The notes beneath the pieces were generated by a model. It was not told the origin of the DNA, did not search any database, and was given only the letters and a program-made list of their open reading frames with translations. DNA of 64,000 bases from Rubrimonas cliftonensis (GTDB taxonomy: Bacteria; Pseudomonadota; Alphaproteobacteria; Rhodobacterales; Rhodobacteraceae): contig NZ_FNQM01000002.1 of assembly GCF_900107585.1 (NCBI RefSeq), forward strand, positions 434,001 through 498,000, in the 5' to 3' direction. The translations under genes were made by a program, and so were the position numbers. The first letter of the stretch is position 1. Each line of letters opens with the position of its first letter. This document shows positions 45,583-53,943 of the stretch, in pieces.

Positions 45583-46884
45583 TCAGTACACGGCCTCGTA
45601 GGCGCGGCAGCGCGCGGCGACGTCCATCTGCGCGACATGGGCCAGTTCGGCTGTCTTGTGGGCGCGGTAGGTCGGCGCGAAGATCGGCGGGAACCATGCG
45701 GCGACGTGCGGATCCTCGGCCATCCGGTCGAGCGCGGCCTGAAGGCTCTGCGGCAGTCGCACGAAACCGCGCGCCGCCAGCGCCTCGGGCGACAGCAGCG
45801 ACAGGTCCTCCTCGGTCGGCGCCGGCGCGGCGAGCGCCTCCTCGACGCCCTGCGTCCCGGCGTGGACGATCGCCGCCAGCGCAAGATAGGGGGAGGCGGC
45901 GGCGTCGGCAGCGCGATACTCGATGTTGAACTGGCGCGCCACCGCGTCGGGGTCGCGCGAGGTCGTCGGGCAGACGCGCAGCGACGCCTCGCGGTCGCGG
46001 AACCCCAGATTGTTGTACGCCGCCGACCACCGGTGCGGCGTCAGACGCAGGCAGGAGATCGCCGAGGGCGCCGTCAGCGCGATGATCGCGTCGAGATGGC
46101 GCAGCACCCCCGCGGCGAAGGAGGCCGTCAGCGCCGACATCCCGGACGGGCCGGCCGGGTCGTGGGTCGCCGGCGCGCCGTTGTCGTCGACGAAGCTCAT
46201 GTGGATGTGGACGCCGTTGCCGACGCTGGCGGGGTCGCGGATCGGGGTGAAGGTGACGCGCTGCCCGAGGCTGCGCGCCGTCGAGCGCGCGAGTTCGCGC
46301 ACCATCACGGCGGCGTCGGCGGCGCGGACGCCCTCCTCCGGGCCGATCGTGACCTCGTACTGGTCGACGCCGTACTCCTTCATGATCGTGTCGGGGCGCA
46401 GGCCCGCCGCCTCGATCTGCGCGGTAAGCGTCTCGCAGAAGGCCCGGCGCGCCTCGAAGCCGCCGCGGGCGTAGCTCTCGCCCACCGCCCCCGCGCCGTC
46501 GAGGAACTGGAACTCGTGCTCGAAGGCGGCGACGAGGCGCACGCCGGCGGCGCGATGCAGCCGCGCCAGCGCCGCCTTCAGAAGCGACCGGGAGCAGAGC
46601 TCCCATGGCGCCCCCTCCAGCGTGAGGATGTCGCCGAGCATGAAGCGCTCGGAGCGGTCGCCGAACTCGGCCGGCGCGTGGGCGGCGCGGTCGGGCACCA
46701 GCAGCAGGTCGCCGAGCGCGCCGAAGCGCGTCTCCGCGATCACGTCGAAGCAGGTGATCTGGACGTTGGTCGGCGTCCAGCCGACGCCGCGCGCGAGCCG
46801 TTTCTCGAGGTCGGCGGCGGGGAAGGCCTTGCCCCGGACCTTGCCCGCCAGATCGCAGGTCGCGGCGAAGATCAGCGGCGTCAT
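45583..46884 (-). CDS. Glutamine synthetase-like enzyme (gamma-glutamyl ligase type)
   Basis: A 433-residue member of the glutamine synthetase superfamily, shorter and more divergent than GlnA. Catalytic blocks are recognisable: EHEFQF for the first metal ligand, NGVHIHMSF for the ammonia/glutamate pocket, RLTPHRW and NIEYRAADAAASPYLALAAI (short marker EYRAADAAASPY). Such proteins in catabolic clusters usually gamma-glutamylate an amine or polyamine. The start at 46884 overlaps the RpiR stop (ATGA). Nearby, an N-formylglutamate amidohydrolase-like protein and a cysteine hydrolase could process the product. The amine is unknown. Confidence 0.85.
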   Translation of the reverse strand: MTPLIFAATCDLAGKVRGKAFPAADLEKRLARGVGWTPTNVQITCFDVIAETRFGALGDLLLVPDRAAHAPAEFGDRSERFMLGDILTLEGAPWELCSRSLLKAALARLHRAAGVRLVAAFEHEFQFLDGAGAVGESYARGGFEARRAFCETLTAQIEAAGLRPDTIMKEYGVDQYEVTIGPEEGVRAADAAVMVRELARSTARSLGQRVTFTPIRDPASVGNGVHIHMSFVDDNGAPATHDPAGPSGMSALTASFAAGVLRHLDAIIALTAPSAISCLRLTPHRWSAAYNNLGFRDREASLRVCPTTSRDPDAVARQFNIEYRAADAAASPYLALAAIVHAGTQGVEEALAAPAPTEEDLSLLSPEALAARGFVRLPQSLQAALDRMAEDPHVAAWFPPIFAPTYRAHKTAELAHVAQMDVAARCRAYEAVY

Positions 46885-47726
46885 GGCCTCGTCTCCCGTT
46901 CGGTCGGTCGCGCGGCGTCCCACGCCCCGATGCGGGCGCGCGTGTGCTCCCAGTCGTCCTCGGCGACCGCGGTGGCCAGCGCCTCGACCACGGCGAGCGC
47001 GGCGCAGTAGCTGTCCCACAGCGCGCCGTTCTCGATCGGCGCGGCGAGCACCTCGGCGGCGTGGCGGTTGGCGGGCGAGAGCCAGCGGTCCGTCAGCAGG
47101 ACGACGAGGGCGCGGCGCGCGGCGGCCTGCTCGGCGAGGCGGGCCAGCGCCGGCTGGTAGCGCCGGAAGTCCACGAGGAAGAACACGTCGCCCGGCCGCA
47201 TCCGCAGCAGGTGATCCGGCCACGCCTCGGGGTCGCGGGGCAGGTGATGGACCCCCTCGCGCGCCTGGCGCAGATGAAAGGAGAGGTGCGTCGCGATGGC
47301 GTCGCTGATGCGCCCGCCGAGCACGAAGACCGCGCGCCGCCGGTCCCCCAGCAGCTCGCGCACGCGGCGGAACTGCGCCTCCGTGATCGCGCCGCGCGCC
47401 GACCGCATCTGCGCCGCCGCGCGGTCGATGAACTCGCCGAGGAAATCGTTCTCGATCCGCCGCCCCTTCGCCCGGATCTCCACCGGAGAGCGCTCGCCCT
47501 CGCGCAGCTCCGACAGAAGGCGGCGCTGGAGCTCGGGGTAGCCGCACAGGCCGATCTTGGCGACGAAACGCGAGATCGAGGGGGCGGATACCTCCGAGCG
47601 GTCGGCGAGCTCCTGAATCGACAGAAGGCCGGCATATGGGTAATCTGAGAGCAGCGAAGTGGCGAGCTTTCGCTCCGCCGGCGTCATGGCGCCCGAATTC
47701 TGCTCAATCATCTCGCGGACTGTCAT
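46881..47726 (-). CDS. MurR/RpiR family transcriptional regulator
   Basis: A 281-residue regulator with an N-terminal HTH_6 domain (about 1-77, ELADRSEVSAPSISRFVAKIGLCGYPE; marker SAPSISRFVAK) and a C-terminal SIS domain (about 115-250) starting AVFVLGGRISDAIATHL. SIS domains usually bind phosphosugars, but in amino-acid-related clusters they can bind other ligands. It is co-transcribed with the glutamine synthetase-like gene and divergent from the amidohydrolase gene at 47809. The inverted repeat at 47752-47784 between them is its probable operator. Confidence 0.9.
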   Translation of the reverse strand: MTVREMIEQNSGAMTPAERKLATSLLSDYPYAGLLSIQELADRSEVSAPSISRFVAKIGLCGYPELQRRLLSELREGERSPVEIRAKGRRIENDFLGEFIDRAAAQMRSARGAITEAQFRRVRELLGDRRRAVFVLGGRISDAIATHLSFHLRQAREGVHHLPRDPEAWPDHLLRMRPGDVFFLVDFRRYQPALARLAEQAAARRALVVLLTDRWLSPANRHAAEVLAAPIENGALWDSYCAALAVVEALATAVAEDDWEHTRARIGAWDAARPTERETRP

Positions 47727-47751
47727 CGCGACGATCTTGGCGGGCGATTTG

Positions 47752-47784
47752 TTTCAGTCAACGAGAAATGCGTTGACACTGAAA
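47752..47784. promoter_or_regulatory. Probable RpiR operator overlapping a -35 element
   Basis: The left arm TTTCAGTCAACG (47752-47763) and right arm CGTTGACACTGAAA (47771-47784) match as TTTCAGT/ACTGAAA plus CAACG/CGTTG, with a two-base insertion in the right arm and a seven-base centre. It lies in the only AT-rich gap here, between the divergent RpiR and amidohydrolase genes. The right arm contains TTGACA (47773-47778), a perfect -35 box; a weak TAGCGT (47797-47802) follows after 18 bases. Binding would block that promoter. Confidence 0.65.
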
Positions 47785-47808
47785 AATTCCTTTCCCTAGC
47801 GTAGTGTC

Positions 47809-48591
47809 ATGGCAGCCTTGGATGACGCTCCAGCCCAGCACCGCCTGCTTGCGCCCGGCGACCCGGCGCCGGTGGAGGTCGTGAACGCGGCGAGCGCGGC
47901 GCCGGTCCTTCTGCTCTGCGAGCACGCCGGGCGCGCGGTTCCGGCGGCGCTGGCGGGGCTGGGGGTGTCGGGGGCGGTGCTGTCGAGCCATCGCGGGTGG
48001 GACATCGGCGCCGAGGCGGTGGCGCGCGGCGTCGCCGCGAAGCTTGGCGCGCCGCTGGTGATCCAGCGCTACAGCCGGCTGGTGATCGACGCGAACCGGC
48101 CGCCGGGCTCTGCCCAGTCGATCCTCGAGACCAGCGACGGCGAAGCGGTCCCGGGCAATCGCGGGTTGAGCGAGGCGGCGCGCAGGGCGCGCGTCGCGGA
48201 GATCTTCGAACCCATGGACCGCGCCATCGTCGCCGCGTTCGAGCGCGCGCCGCGCCGGGCGGCGTTCTCGATCCACTCGTTCACGCCGACGCTGGGCGGC
48301 GCGGCGCGGCCCTGGCGCGCGGGGTTCCTCAGCCGACGGGACGTCGCGACGGCGCAGGCGCTGATGGCGGCGGTGCGCGCCGCGCTACCGGGTCTGACCC
48401 TCGCGCTCAACGAACCCTACCGGATCGAGGACGAGACCGACTGGTTCATCCCCGCCCACGCCGAGCCCCGCGGCCTCGCCCATGCGCTGATCGAAATCCG
48501 CAACGACCAGATCGACGACGCGGCGGGCGCGGCGCTCTGGGTCGACCTGCTCGCCGACGCCATCTCCGCCGTGTTGAGGATCGACCGATGA
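47809..48591 (+). CDS. N-formylglutamate amidohydrolase family protein
   Basis: A 260-residue protein of the N-formylglutamate amidohydrolase family (HutG-like, Zn hydrolase). Metal and substrate motifs are present: LLLCEHAGRAVP, SSHRGWDIGAEA, RYSRLVIDANRPP, FSIHSFTP and the C-terminal HALIEIRNDQI. Classical HutG completes histidine degradation, but no hut genes are here; a related formyl- or gamma-glutamyl-amide hydrolase role within the RpiR-controlled cluster is more likely. It begins 25 bases after the operator/-35 region and its stop overlaps the next gene (ATGA). Confidence 0.88.
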   Translation: MAALDDAPAQHRLLAPGDPAPVEVVNAASAAPVLLLCEHAGRAVPAALAGLGVSGAVLSSHRGWDIGAEAVARGVAAKLGAPLVIQRYSRLVIDANRPPGSAQSILETSDGEAVPGNRGLSEAARRARVAEIFEPMDRAIVAAFERAPRRAAFSIHSFTPTLGGAARPWRAGFLSRRDVATAQALMAAVRAALPGLTLALNEPYRIEDETDWFIPAHAEPRGLAHALIEIRNDQIDDAAGAALWVDLLADAISAVLRIDR

Positions 48592-49238
48592 CGCTGACCC
48601 GCGACGTCCCCCTTGTTCCGGCGCAGAGCGCGCTGCTGTTCGTCGACGTCCAGAACTTCTCCGCCCATCGCGAGGGCGGGGAGTTCCGCGACCTCGCGCC
48701 GGAGGATCTGGAGGCGCGCTACGGCTGGTTCTTCGCCGAGCTGGAGGGCCGGGTGATCCCGAACATGCAGGCGGCGCAGGCCGCCTGCCGCGCCGCCGGC
48801 GTCGAGGTGATGTACACGACCATCGAGAGCCTGACGCTGGACGGCCGCGACCGCTCGCTCGACTACAAGATCACCGGCTTCCATGTGCCCAAGGGCTCGT
48901 GGGACGGCAGGGTGCTCGACGCCATCGCGCCGCAGGGCGACGAGATCGTGCTGCCCAAGAGCTCGTCCTCGGTCTTCATCTCCACCCACATCGACTATGT
49001 GCTGCGCAACCTCGGCGTGCGGCAGCTGGTGATCTGCGGCCTCGTCACGGATCAGTGCGTCGAGAGCGCCATCCGCGACGCCTGCGACCTCGGCTATCTC
49101 GTCACGGAAGTGACGGACGCCTGCCTCACCTACGCCGAGGCCCGCCACGCCGCGAGCCTGAGCGCCATCCGCGGCTATTGCCGGCAGGTCACGACCGCCG
49201 AATTCGTGGCCGAGCTGGCGGAGGCCGGCGGTGGCTGA
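48588..49238 (+). CDS. Isochorismatase-family cysteine hydrolase
   Basis: A 216-residue cysteine hydrolase. The catalytic triad is recognisable: D20 in LLFVDVQNF, the lysine in LPKSSSSVF and C157 in VTDQCVESAIRDA, with the cis-peptide GLVTD. The length and the SxxSVF segment resemble ureidoacrylate/biuret/N-carbamoylsarcosine hydrolase relatives (amidases acting on small amides), rather than true isochorismatase. It is coupled to the amidohydrolase gene upstream and to the ABC transporter gene downstream, so it probably hydrolyses an imported amide in the same pathway. Confidence 0.88.
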   Translation: MTLTRDVPLVPAQSALLFVDVQNFSAHREGGEFRDLAPEDLEARYGWFFAELEGRVIPNMQAAQAACRAAGVEVMYTTIESLTLDGRDRSLDYKITGFHVPKGSWDGRVLDAIAPQGDEIVLPKSSSSVFISTHIDYVLRNLGVRQLVICGLVTDQCVESAIRDACDLGYLVTEVTDACLTYAEARHAASLSAIRGYCRQVTTAEFVAELAEAGGG

Positions 49239-51141
49239 GGGCGCCGCCGCCGCGACCGGATTTCCCGACCGCGGCGCCGCCCCGCTGGCGAGCCTGCCGG
49301 GGCGTGTGCGGGCGTCGAACGCGGCGCGCACCGCTGTCTGCCTCGCGCTGGCGCTGGCGGCGGCGGCGGCCCTGACGCTGCTGTTCGGCCGCTACGGCGA
49401 GCGCATCGCCGTGCAGATGTGCGTGAACGTGGCGGCGGTCGTCGCGCTCGGCGCGTTCTGCGGCAACACCGGGATCGTTTCGTTCGGGCACGGCGCGTTC
49501 ATGCTGATCGGCGCCTATCTCTCCGGGCTGCTGACCATGCCCGCGGCGCTGCAGCGCACGGCGCTGCCGGAGCTGCCGGCGCTGCTGGCGGGGTGGGAGC
49601 TGAGCGTGTGGGCGGCGGCGCCGGCGGTGGCGCTGGCGGGGCTGGCCTTCGCGGCGGCGAGCGGCGGCGCCATCGCGCGGCTGGCGGGCGCCTCGGCGAC
49701 CATCGCCACGCTGGGGCTGCTCATCATAGTGCACGGGGTGGCGCTCGGCGCGCGGGAGGTGACGCGCGGCAGCCAGACCTTCTTCGGCGTGCCGCGCGCC
49801 ACCGATCTCGCCGTCGCGCTGGGCGCGGCGCTGCTTTTCATCGTGGTCGCGCGCGCCTTCCGAGAGAGCCGCTGGGGCCTGTTCGCCCGCGCCGCGCGCG
49901 ACGACGCGGCGGCGGCGGAGGCGCTCGGCGTCGACCCGCGGCGCACGCGCTTCGTCGCGTGGTGCGTGTCGGGGACGATGGCGACGCTGGCCGGCGCGCT
50001 CTACGGGCACATGCTCGGCGCCTTCTCGCCGGCCTCGTTCTTCCTGCCGCTCGTGTTCGCCCAGGTCGCCATGATGATCGTGGGCGGCATGACGACGGTC
50101 AGCGGCGCGGTCGCAGGCGTGCTCGTGGCGACGCTGCTGCAGGACGCCGTGCGTCAGGCGGAGGGCGGCTTCACGCTGCTCGGCGTGGACGTGCCGGCGG
50201 TGTTCGGCCTGACGACGGTGGCGCTGGGGCTCGCGATCCTGCTGGTCATCTGGCGGCGGCCGCGCGGGCTGACGGGCGGGCGCGAACTGGGGCCCGGGCC
50301 GGGCGCGCGTCTCTTCGCCGGGCTCGCCGCCAGCGTCGAGCCCGCGCCGCCGCCGGCGCGCGCCGTGGCGGCGGCGCTCGAGGCGCAGGGGCTCTCGCGC
50401 AGCTTCGAGGGCGTCGCCGCCGTGGCGGATGTCGGCTTCTCCGCGCCGACGGGCGCCGTCACCGGGCTGATCGGCCCCAACGGCGCCGGCAAGACGACGC
50501 TCGTGAACCTGCTGACCCGCGCCTATGACGCCGACGCAGGCGCGGCGCGGTTCGGCGGCGCGGATCTGCTCGCCGCGCCGCGCACCGGCGTCGCGCGGCT
50601 CGGCGTGGCGCGCACCTTCCAGAACCTGCGCCTGTTCGGCGGCCTCACCGTCTTCGAGAACGTGCTGACGGCCGCGCTCGCCGCCGGACGGCCACGCGCG
50701 CGCGCCGAGGCGATCGCGCTGCGCGAACTGGCTGCCTTCGACCTAGGCGCGCTGGCCGACATCCGCGCCGAGGCGCTGCCCTATGGCGCGCGCAAGCGGC
50801 TGGAGATCGCTCGGTGCCTGGCGCAGGAGCCGGCGATGATCCTGCTCGACGAGCCCGCCGCCGGCATGAACCCCGCCGAGACCGACGACCTCGCCGCGCG
50901 CCTGACGCGGGTGCAGGCCGAGCGCGGCGTCGGCCTGCTGCTGATCGACCACGACCTGCGCTTCGTGAACCGGCTGTCCTCGCGCATCGTCGTGATGAAC
51001 CGCGGCCGGGTGATCGCCGAGGGCGCGCCGGAGACGGTGCGCGCCGATCCGGCGGTCGTCGAGGCCTATATCGGGCGCGGGCGGACCGCGTCACACGCGA
51101 AACTTCACACCCCGGATCAGACGGAAGGAGAGACGACATGA
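49231..51141 (+). CDS. Fused branched-chain-type ABC permease-ATPase (LivM-LivG)
   Basis: A 636-residue fusion. Residues ~30-345 form a LivM-type permease with about nine spans, including FCGNTGIVSFGHGAFMLIGAYLSG (marker SFGHGAFMLIGAY) and ARDDAAAAEALGVD, the EAA-like coupling region. After a linker rich in Ala/Pro, residues ~385-620 form a LivG-type ATPase with Walker A GPNGAGKTT at 415-423, signature LPYGARKRLEIAR and Walker B MILLDEPAAGMNP. The ARTFQNLRLF segment is typical of LivG. The GTG start at 49231 overlaps the upstream gene. The binding protein, LivF and LivH follow in one operon. Confidence 0.93.
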   Translation: MAEGAAAATGFPDRGAAPLASLPGRVRASNAARTAVCLALALAAAAALTLLFGRYGERIAVQMCVNVAAVVALGAFCGNTGIVSFGHGAFMLIGAYLSGLLTMPAALQRTALPELPALLAGWELSVWAAAPAVALAGLAFAAASGGAIARLAGASATIATLGLLIIVHGVALGAREVTRGSQTFFGVPRATDLAVALGAALLFIVVARAFRESRWGLFARAARDDAAAAEALGVDPRRTRFVAWCVSGTMATLAGALYGHMLGAFSPASFFLPLVFAQVAMMIVGGMTTVSGAVAGVLVATLLQDAVRQAEGGFTLLGVDVPAVFGLTTVALGLAILLVIWRRPRGLTGGRELGPGPGARLFAGLAASVEPAPPPARAVAAALEAQGLSRSFEGVAAVADVGFSAPTGAVTGLIGPNGAGKTTLVNLLTRAYDADAGAARFGGADLLAAPRTGVARLGVARTFQNLRLFGGLTVFENVLTAALAAGRPRARAEAIALRELAAFDLGALADIRAEALPYGARKRLEIARCLAQEPAMILLDEPAAGMNPAETDDLAARLTRVQAERGVGLLLIDHDLRFVNRLSSRIVVMNRGRVIAEGAPETVRADPAVVEAYIGRGRTASHAKLHTPDQTEGETT

Positions 51142-52301
51142 AGACGTCCATCATGGCGCTGGCGGCGGCCGGCGCTCTCGCCGGCGCTCTGGCCGCCGGC
51201 GCCGCGGTCGCGCAGGAGGAATACGTCGTCGGCGTGATGTCGGCGCAGTCGGGCTACCTCGCCCCCTACGACATGCCGGCCTATGCCGGCTTCAGGTTCT
51301 GCGTCGATGAGATCAACGCCAAGGGCGGCCTCAACGGCGCGCTGCCGGTGCGGCTGATCGTGAAGGACACCCGCTCCGACATCGCCGAGAGCGTCAAGGT
51401 CGTGCAGGAGATGCTCGACGACGGGGCGCAGTTCATCGTGTCGTCGGCCGACGCCGACCCCACCATCGCCGCGGCGCAGATCACAGCCGCCGACGGCGTG
51501 CCGACGATGACCTTCGCGGGCACCGCCCCGGTGCTGACGCAGGTCGGCCCCCATGTCTTCGGCAGCTATCCGGCCGACAACCAGCAGGCCGCGGTGCTGG
51601 CCGATTACGCCCATGCGGAGGGTCTGCGCAGCGTCTGGCTCGTGAAGTCGCCCGACAGCGCCTACACGCTCGGCGGGCCGGAGTACTTCGGCGAGGCGTT
51701 CGAGGCGCTGGGCGGCGCGGTGCTCGGCACGTCGCTCTACTCGCTGAACCAGCCGGACTTCTCCGCCATCGTGACCACGATCAAGGCGGCCGACCCGCAG
51801 CCCGACGTGATCGTGACCTGGGCCTGGGAGCCGGACTTCCCCGCCTTCATCAAGGCGCTGCGCGGCGCCGGCGTCGAGACGAAGGTGATGGGCGGCGACG
51901 TGCTGGACACGCCGACGGTGCGCGGCCTCGGCCCGGTTGTGGACGGCGTCGTCCACACTTCCGGCGGCTTTCCGCAGGAGGGCTCGGCCTACGCCGACTT
52001 CATCGACCGCTTCGAGGCCGCCACCGGCGTCGTCCCCGACAACAACTACTACGTCAACGGCTGCGACATCGCCGGGATGATCGAGCAGGCCGTCGCCGCC
52101 GCCGGCTCGACCGATCCGCAGGCCGTGACGGCGGCGATGGCGGAGATCGAGGACGGCGAGGGCGTGATGTCCGACTTCACGTTCAAGGGCACCGACCGGA
52201 TGCCGCTGCGCGAGGTCGTGGTGGCGCGGATCACCGGCGACGGCGGCAAGGAGTTCGTCAAGCGGGCGATGGCCGACCCCGCGACACTGCCGCAGCCCTG
52301 A
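51138..52301 (+). CDS. ABC transporter substrate-binding protein (branched-chain amino acid/amide type)
   Basis: A 387-residue periplasmic binding protein of the LivJ/AmiC type (Peripla_BP_6). A Sec signal peptide ends at about residue 26 (AAVAQEE). The body starts VVGVMSAQSGYLAPYDMP and contains FIVSSADADPTIAAAQ and TWAWEPDFPAFIKAL (segments as markers only). GGAGAG precedes the ATG, which overlaps the fusion gene's stop. The ligand is unknown; amides, branched-chain amino acids or urea derivatives are plausible given the hydrolases upstream. Confidence 0.9.
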   Translation: MKTSIMALAAAGALAGALAAGAAVAQEEYVVGVMSAQSGYLAPYDMPAYAGFRFCVDEINAKGGLNGALPVRLIVKDTRSDIAESVKVVQEMLDDGAQFIVSSADADPTIAAAQITAADGVPTMTFAGTAPVLTQVGPHVFGSYPADNQQAAVLADYAHAEGLRSVWLVKSPDSAYTLGGPEYFGEAFEALGGAVLGTSLYSLNQPDFSAIVTTIKAADPQPDVIVTWAWEPDFPAFIKALRGAGVETKVMGGDVLDTPTVRGLGPVVDGVVHTSGGFPQEGSAYADFIDRFEAATGVVPDNNYYVNGCDIAGMIEQAVAAAGSTDPQAVTAAMAEIEDGEGVMSDFTFKGTDRMPLREVVVARITGDGGKEFVKRAMADPATLPQP

Positions 52302-52308
52302 GCGGCCG

Positions 52309-53025
52309 ATGAGCGTCGCGGCTCTGGAAGTCAGGGGACTTGAAGTGCGCTACGGCCCGGTCAGGGCCGTGCGCGGCGTCGATCTCGACGTCGCCCCCGG
52401 CGGCGTCACCGCGCTGCTCGGCGCCAACGGCGCCGGCAAGACCACGACGCTGATGGCCGCAGCCGGCGCGCGGCGGTTCGCCGCCGGCTCGGTCACGATC
52501 TTCGGGCGGGACATGACCGGCGCCGACCCCGAGGCGGTGGTGCGCGCCGGCGTCGCCATCTCGCCGGAGGGCCGCCGCGTGTTCGCCTCGCTCTCGGTGG
52601 AGGAGAACCTCACGGTCGCCGGCGCCGTGGTCCCCGACCGGGCGCTGGCGCGCGGGCGGCGGGCGGAGATGATGGAGCGCTTCCCGATCCTCGGGGAGCG
52701 CCGCCGGCAGCTCGCGGGGCTGCTCTCGGGCGGCGAGCAGCAGATGCTCGCCGTCGCGCGGGCGCTGATGAGCGGGCCGCGGCTGCTGTTGCTCGACGAG
52801 CCCTCGCTCGGGCTCGCGCCCAGGATGGTCGACCGCATCTTCGAGATCGTCGAGGCGCTGCGGGCGGAGGGCATCGCCGTGCTGCTCGTGGAGCAGAACG
52901 CCGCGCTGGCGCTGGAGGTGGCCGACAGGGCGGTGGTGCTGGCCAACGGCGCCGTGGCCGCGGCCGGGACGCCGGCGGAGATCGCCGACGACGCGCTGCT
53001 GCGCAGCGCCTATCTGGCGGCCTGA
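52309..53025 (+). CDS. livF: Branched-chain-type ABC transporter ATP-binding protein LivF
   Basis: A 238-residue ABC ATPase. Walker A is GANGAGKTT (about residues 38-46), signature LLSGGEQQMLAVARAL, Walker B LLLLDEPSLGLAP, and the LVEQNAALALEVADRAVVL stretch (marker VEQNAALAL) is characteristic of LivF. It pairs with the LivG half of the 49231 fusion. It starts eight bases after the binding-protein gene and ends five bases before LivH. Confidence 0.95.
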   Translation: MSVAALEVRGLEVRYGPVRAVRGVDLDVAPGGVTALLGANGAGKTTTLMAAAGARRFAAGSVTIFGRDMTGADPEAVVRAGVAISPEGRRVFASLSVEENLTVAGAVVPDRALARGRRAEMMERFPILGERRRQLAGLLSGGEQQMLAVARALMSGPRLLLLDEPSLGLAPRMVDRIFEIVEALRAEGIAVLLVEQNAALALEVADRAVVLANGAVAAAGTPAEIADDALLRSAYLAA

Positions 53026-53029
53026 GACG

Positions 53030-53917
53030 ATGGAGACGCTGGTCCAGCAGGTCGTCAACGCCGTGAGCCTCGGCGGCGTCTACGCCATGCTCGCGCTCGG
53101 CCTCGCGATCGTCTTCTCGATCGTGCGCCTGATCAACTTCGCCCATGGCGAGGTGATGACCTTCGGCGGCTACGGCGTGTTCCTGGCGCTCGCCTTCGGC
53201 GCCCCGCCGCTGGCCGCGCTCGCGACGGGCGTCGGCGCCGCGGTGGCGATGGCGCTGGCGCTGGAGCGCGCGGCCTTCCGCGCCATGCGCGGGGCGGACG
53301 TGGTGACGCTGCTGATCACCAGCTTCGCCGTCTCGGAGATCCTCAAGGTTCTGTTCCAGAACGGCATTTCTGCGCGCCCCGTGCCGATCTCGCTGCCGCA
53401 GTCATGGTCGGGAACCTGGCGGCTCGGCGAGCTGACCATCGGCGTGGCGCCGACGGTCTCGATCTTCGTGACGCTCGCGGCCTTCGCGGGGTTGACCCTC
53501 ATACTGCGGCGCACGACCGTCGGCGTCGCCATGCGCGCCGCCGCGGAGGATCTCGAGATGCTTCAGCTGCTGGGCGTCAGGGCCAACCGCGTGGTGGCGA
53601 CGGCCTTCGCGCTCTCCGGCCTGCTGGCCGGGGTGGCGGCGGTGATCTGGACGGCGCAGCGCGGTTCGGTGGACCCGATGATGGGCTTCTTCCCGGTGCT
53701 CAAGGCGTTCATCGCCACGGTGCTCGGGGGGCTAGGCAGTCTCGGCGGGGCGGTTCTGGGCGGCTTCGCGGTCGGCTTTCTGGAGGTGATGGCGCAGGCG
53801 TTCCTGCCGCCGGCGCTGGCGCCCTACCGCGACGCCGTGGTGCTGGCCGCGGTGATCGCGGCGCTGCTGGCCCGGCCCGACGGCCTGCTGCCGGCCCGGC
53901 GGGGGGAGCGCTCCTGA
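53030..53917 (+). CDS. livH: Branched-chain-type ABC transporter permease LivH
   Basis: A 295-residue membrane protein of the LivH family with about eight spans. Hallmarks are GGVYAMLALGLAIVFSIVRLINFAHGE (marker INFAHGEVMTFGGY), AMRAAAEDLEMLQLLGV for the coupling helix and VLGGLGSLGGAVLGG. It completes the importer with the LivM-LivG fusion, the binding protein and LivF. It ends convergently with the aldolase gene, 26 bases away. Confidence 0.95.
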   Translation: METLVQQVVNAVSLGGVYAMLALGLAIVFSIVRLINFAHGEVMTFGGYGVFLALAFGAPPLAALATGVGAAVAMALALERAAFRAMRGADVVTLLITSFAVSEILKVLFQNGISARPVPISLPQSWSGTWRLGELTIGVAPTVSIFVTLAAFAGLTLILRRTTVGVAMRAAAEDLEMLQLLGVRANRVVATAFALSGLLAGVAAVIWTAQRGSVDPMMGFFPVLKAFIATVLGGLGSLGGAVLGGFAVGFLEVMAQAFLPPALAPYRDAVVLAAVIAALLARPDGLLPARRGERS

Positions 53918-53943
53918 GCCGCGCCGCCGCCGGGGCCGGGGCC

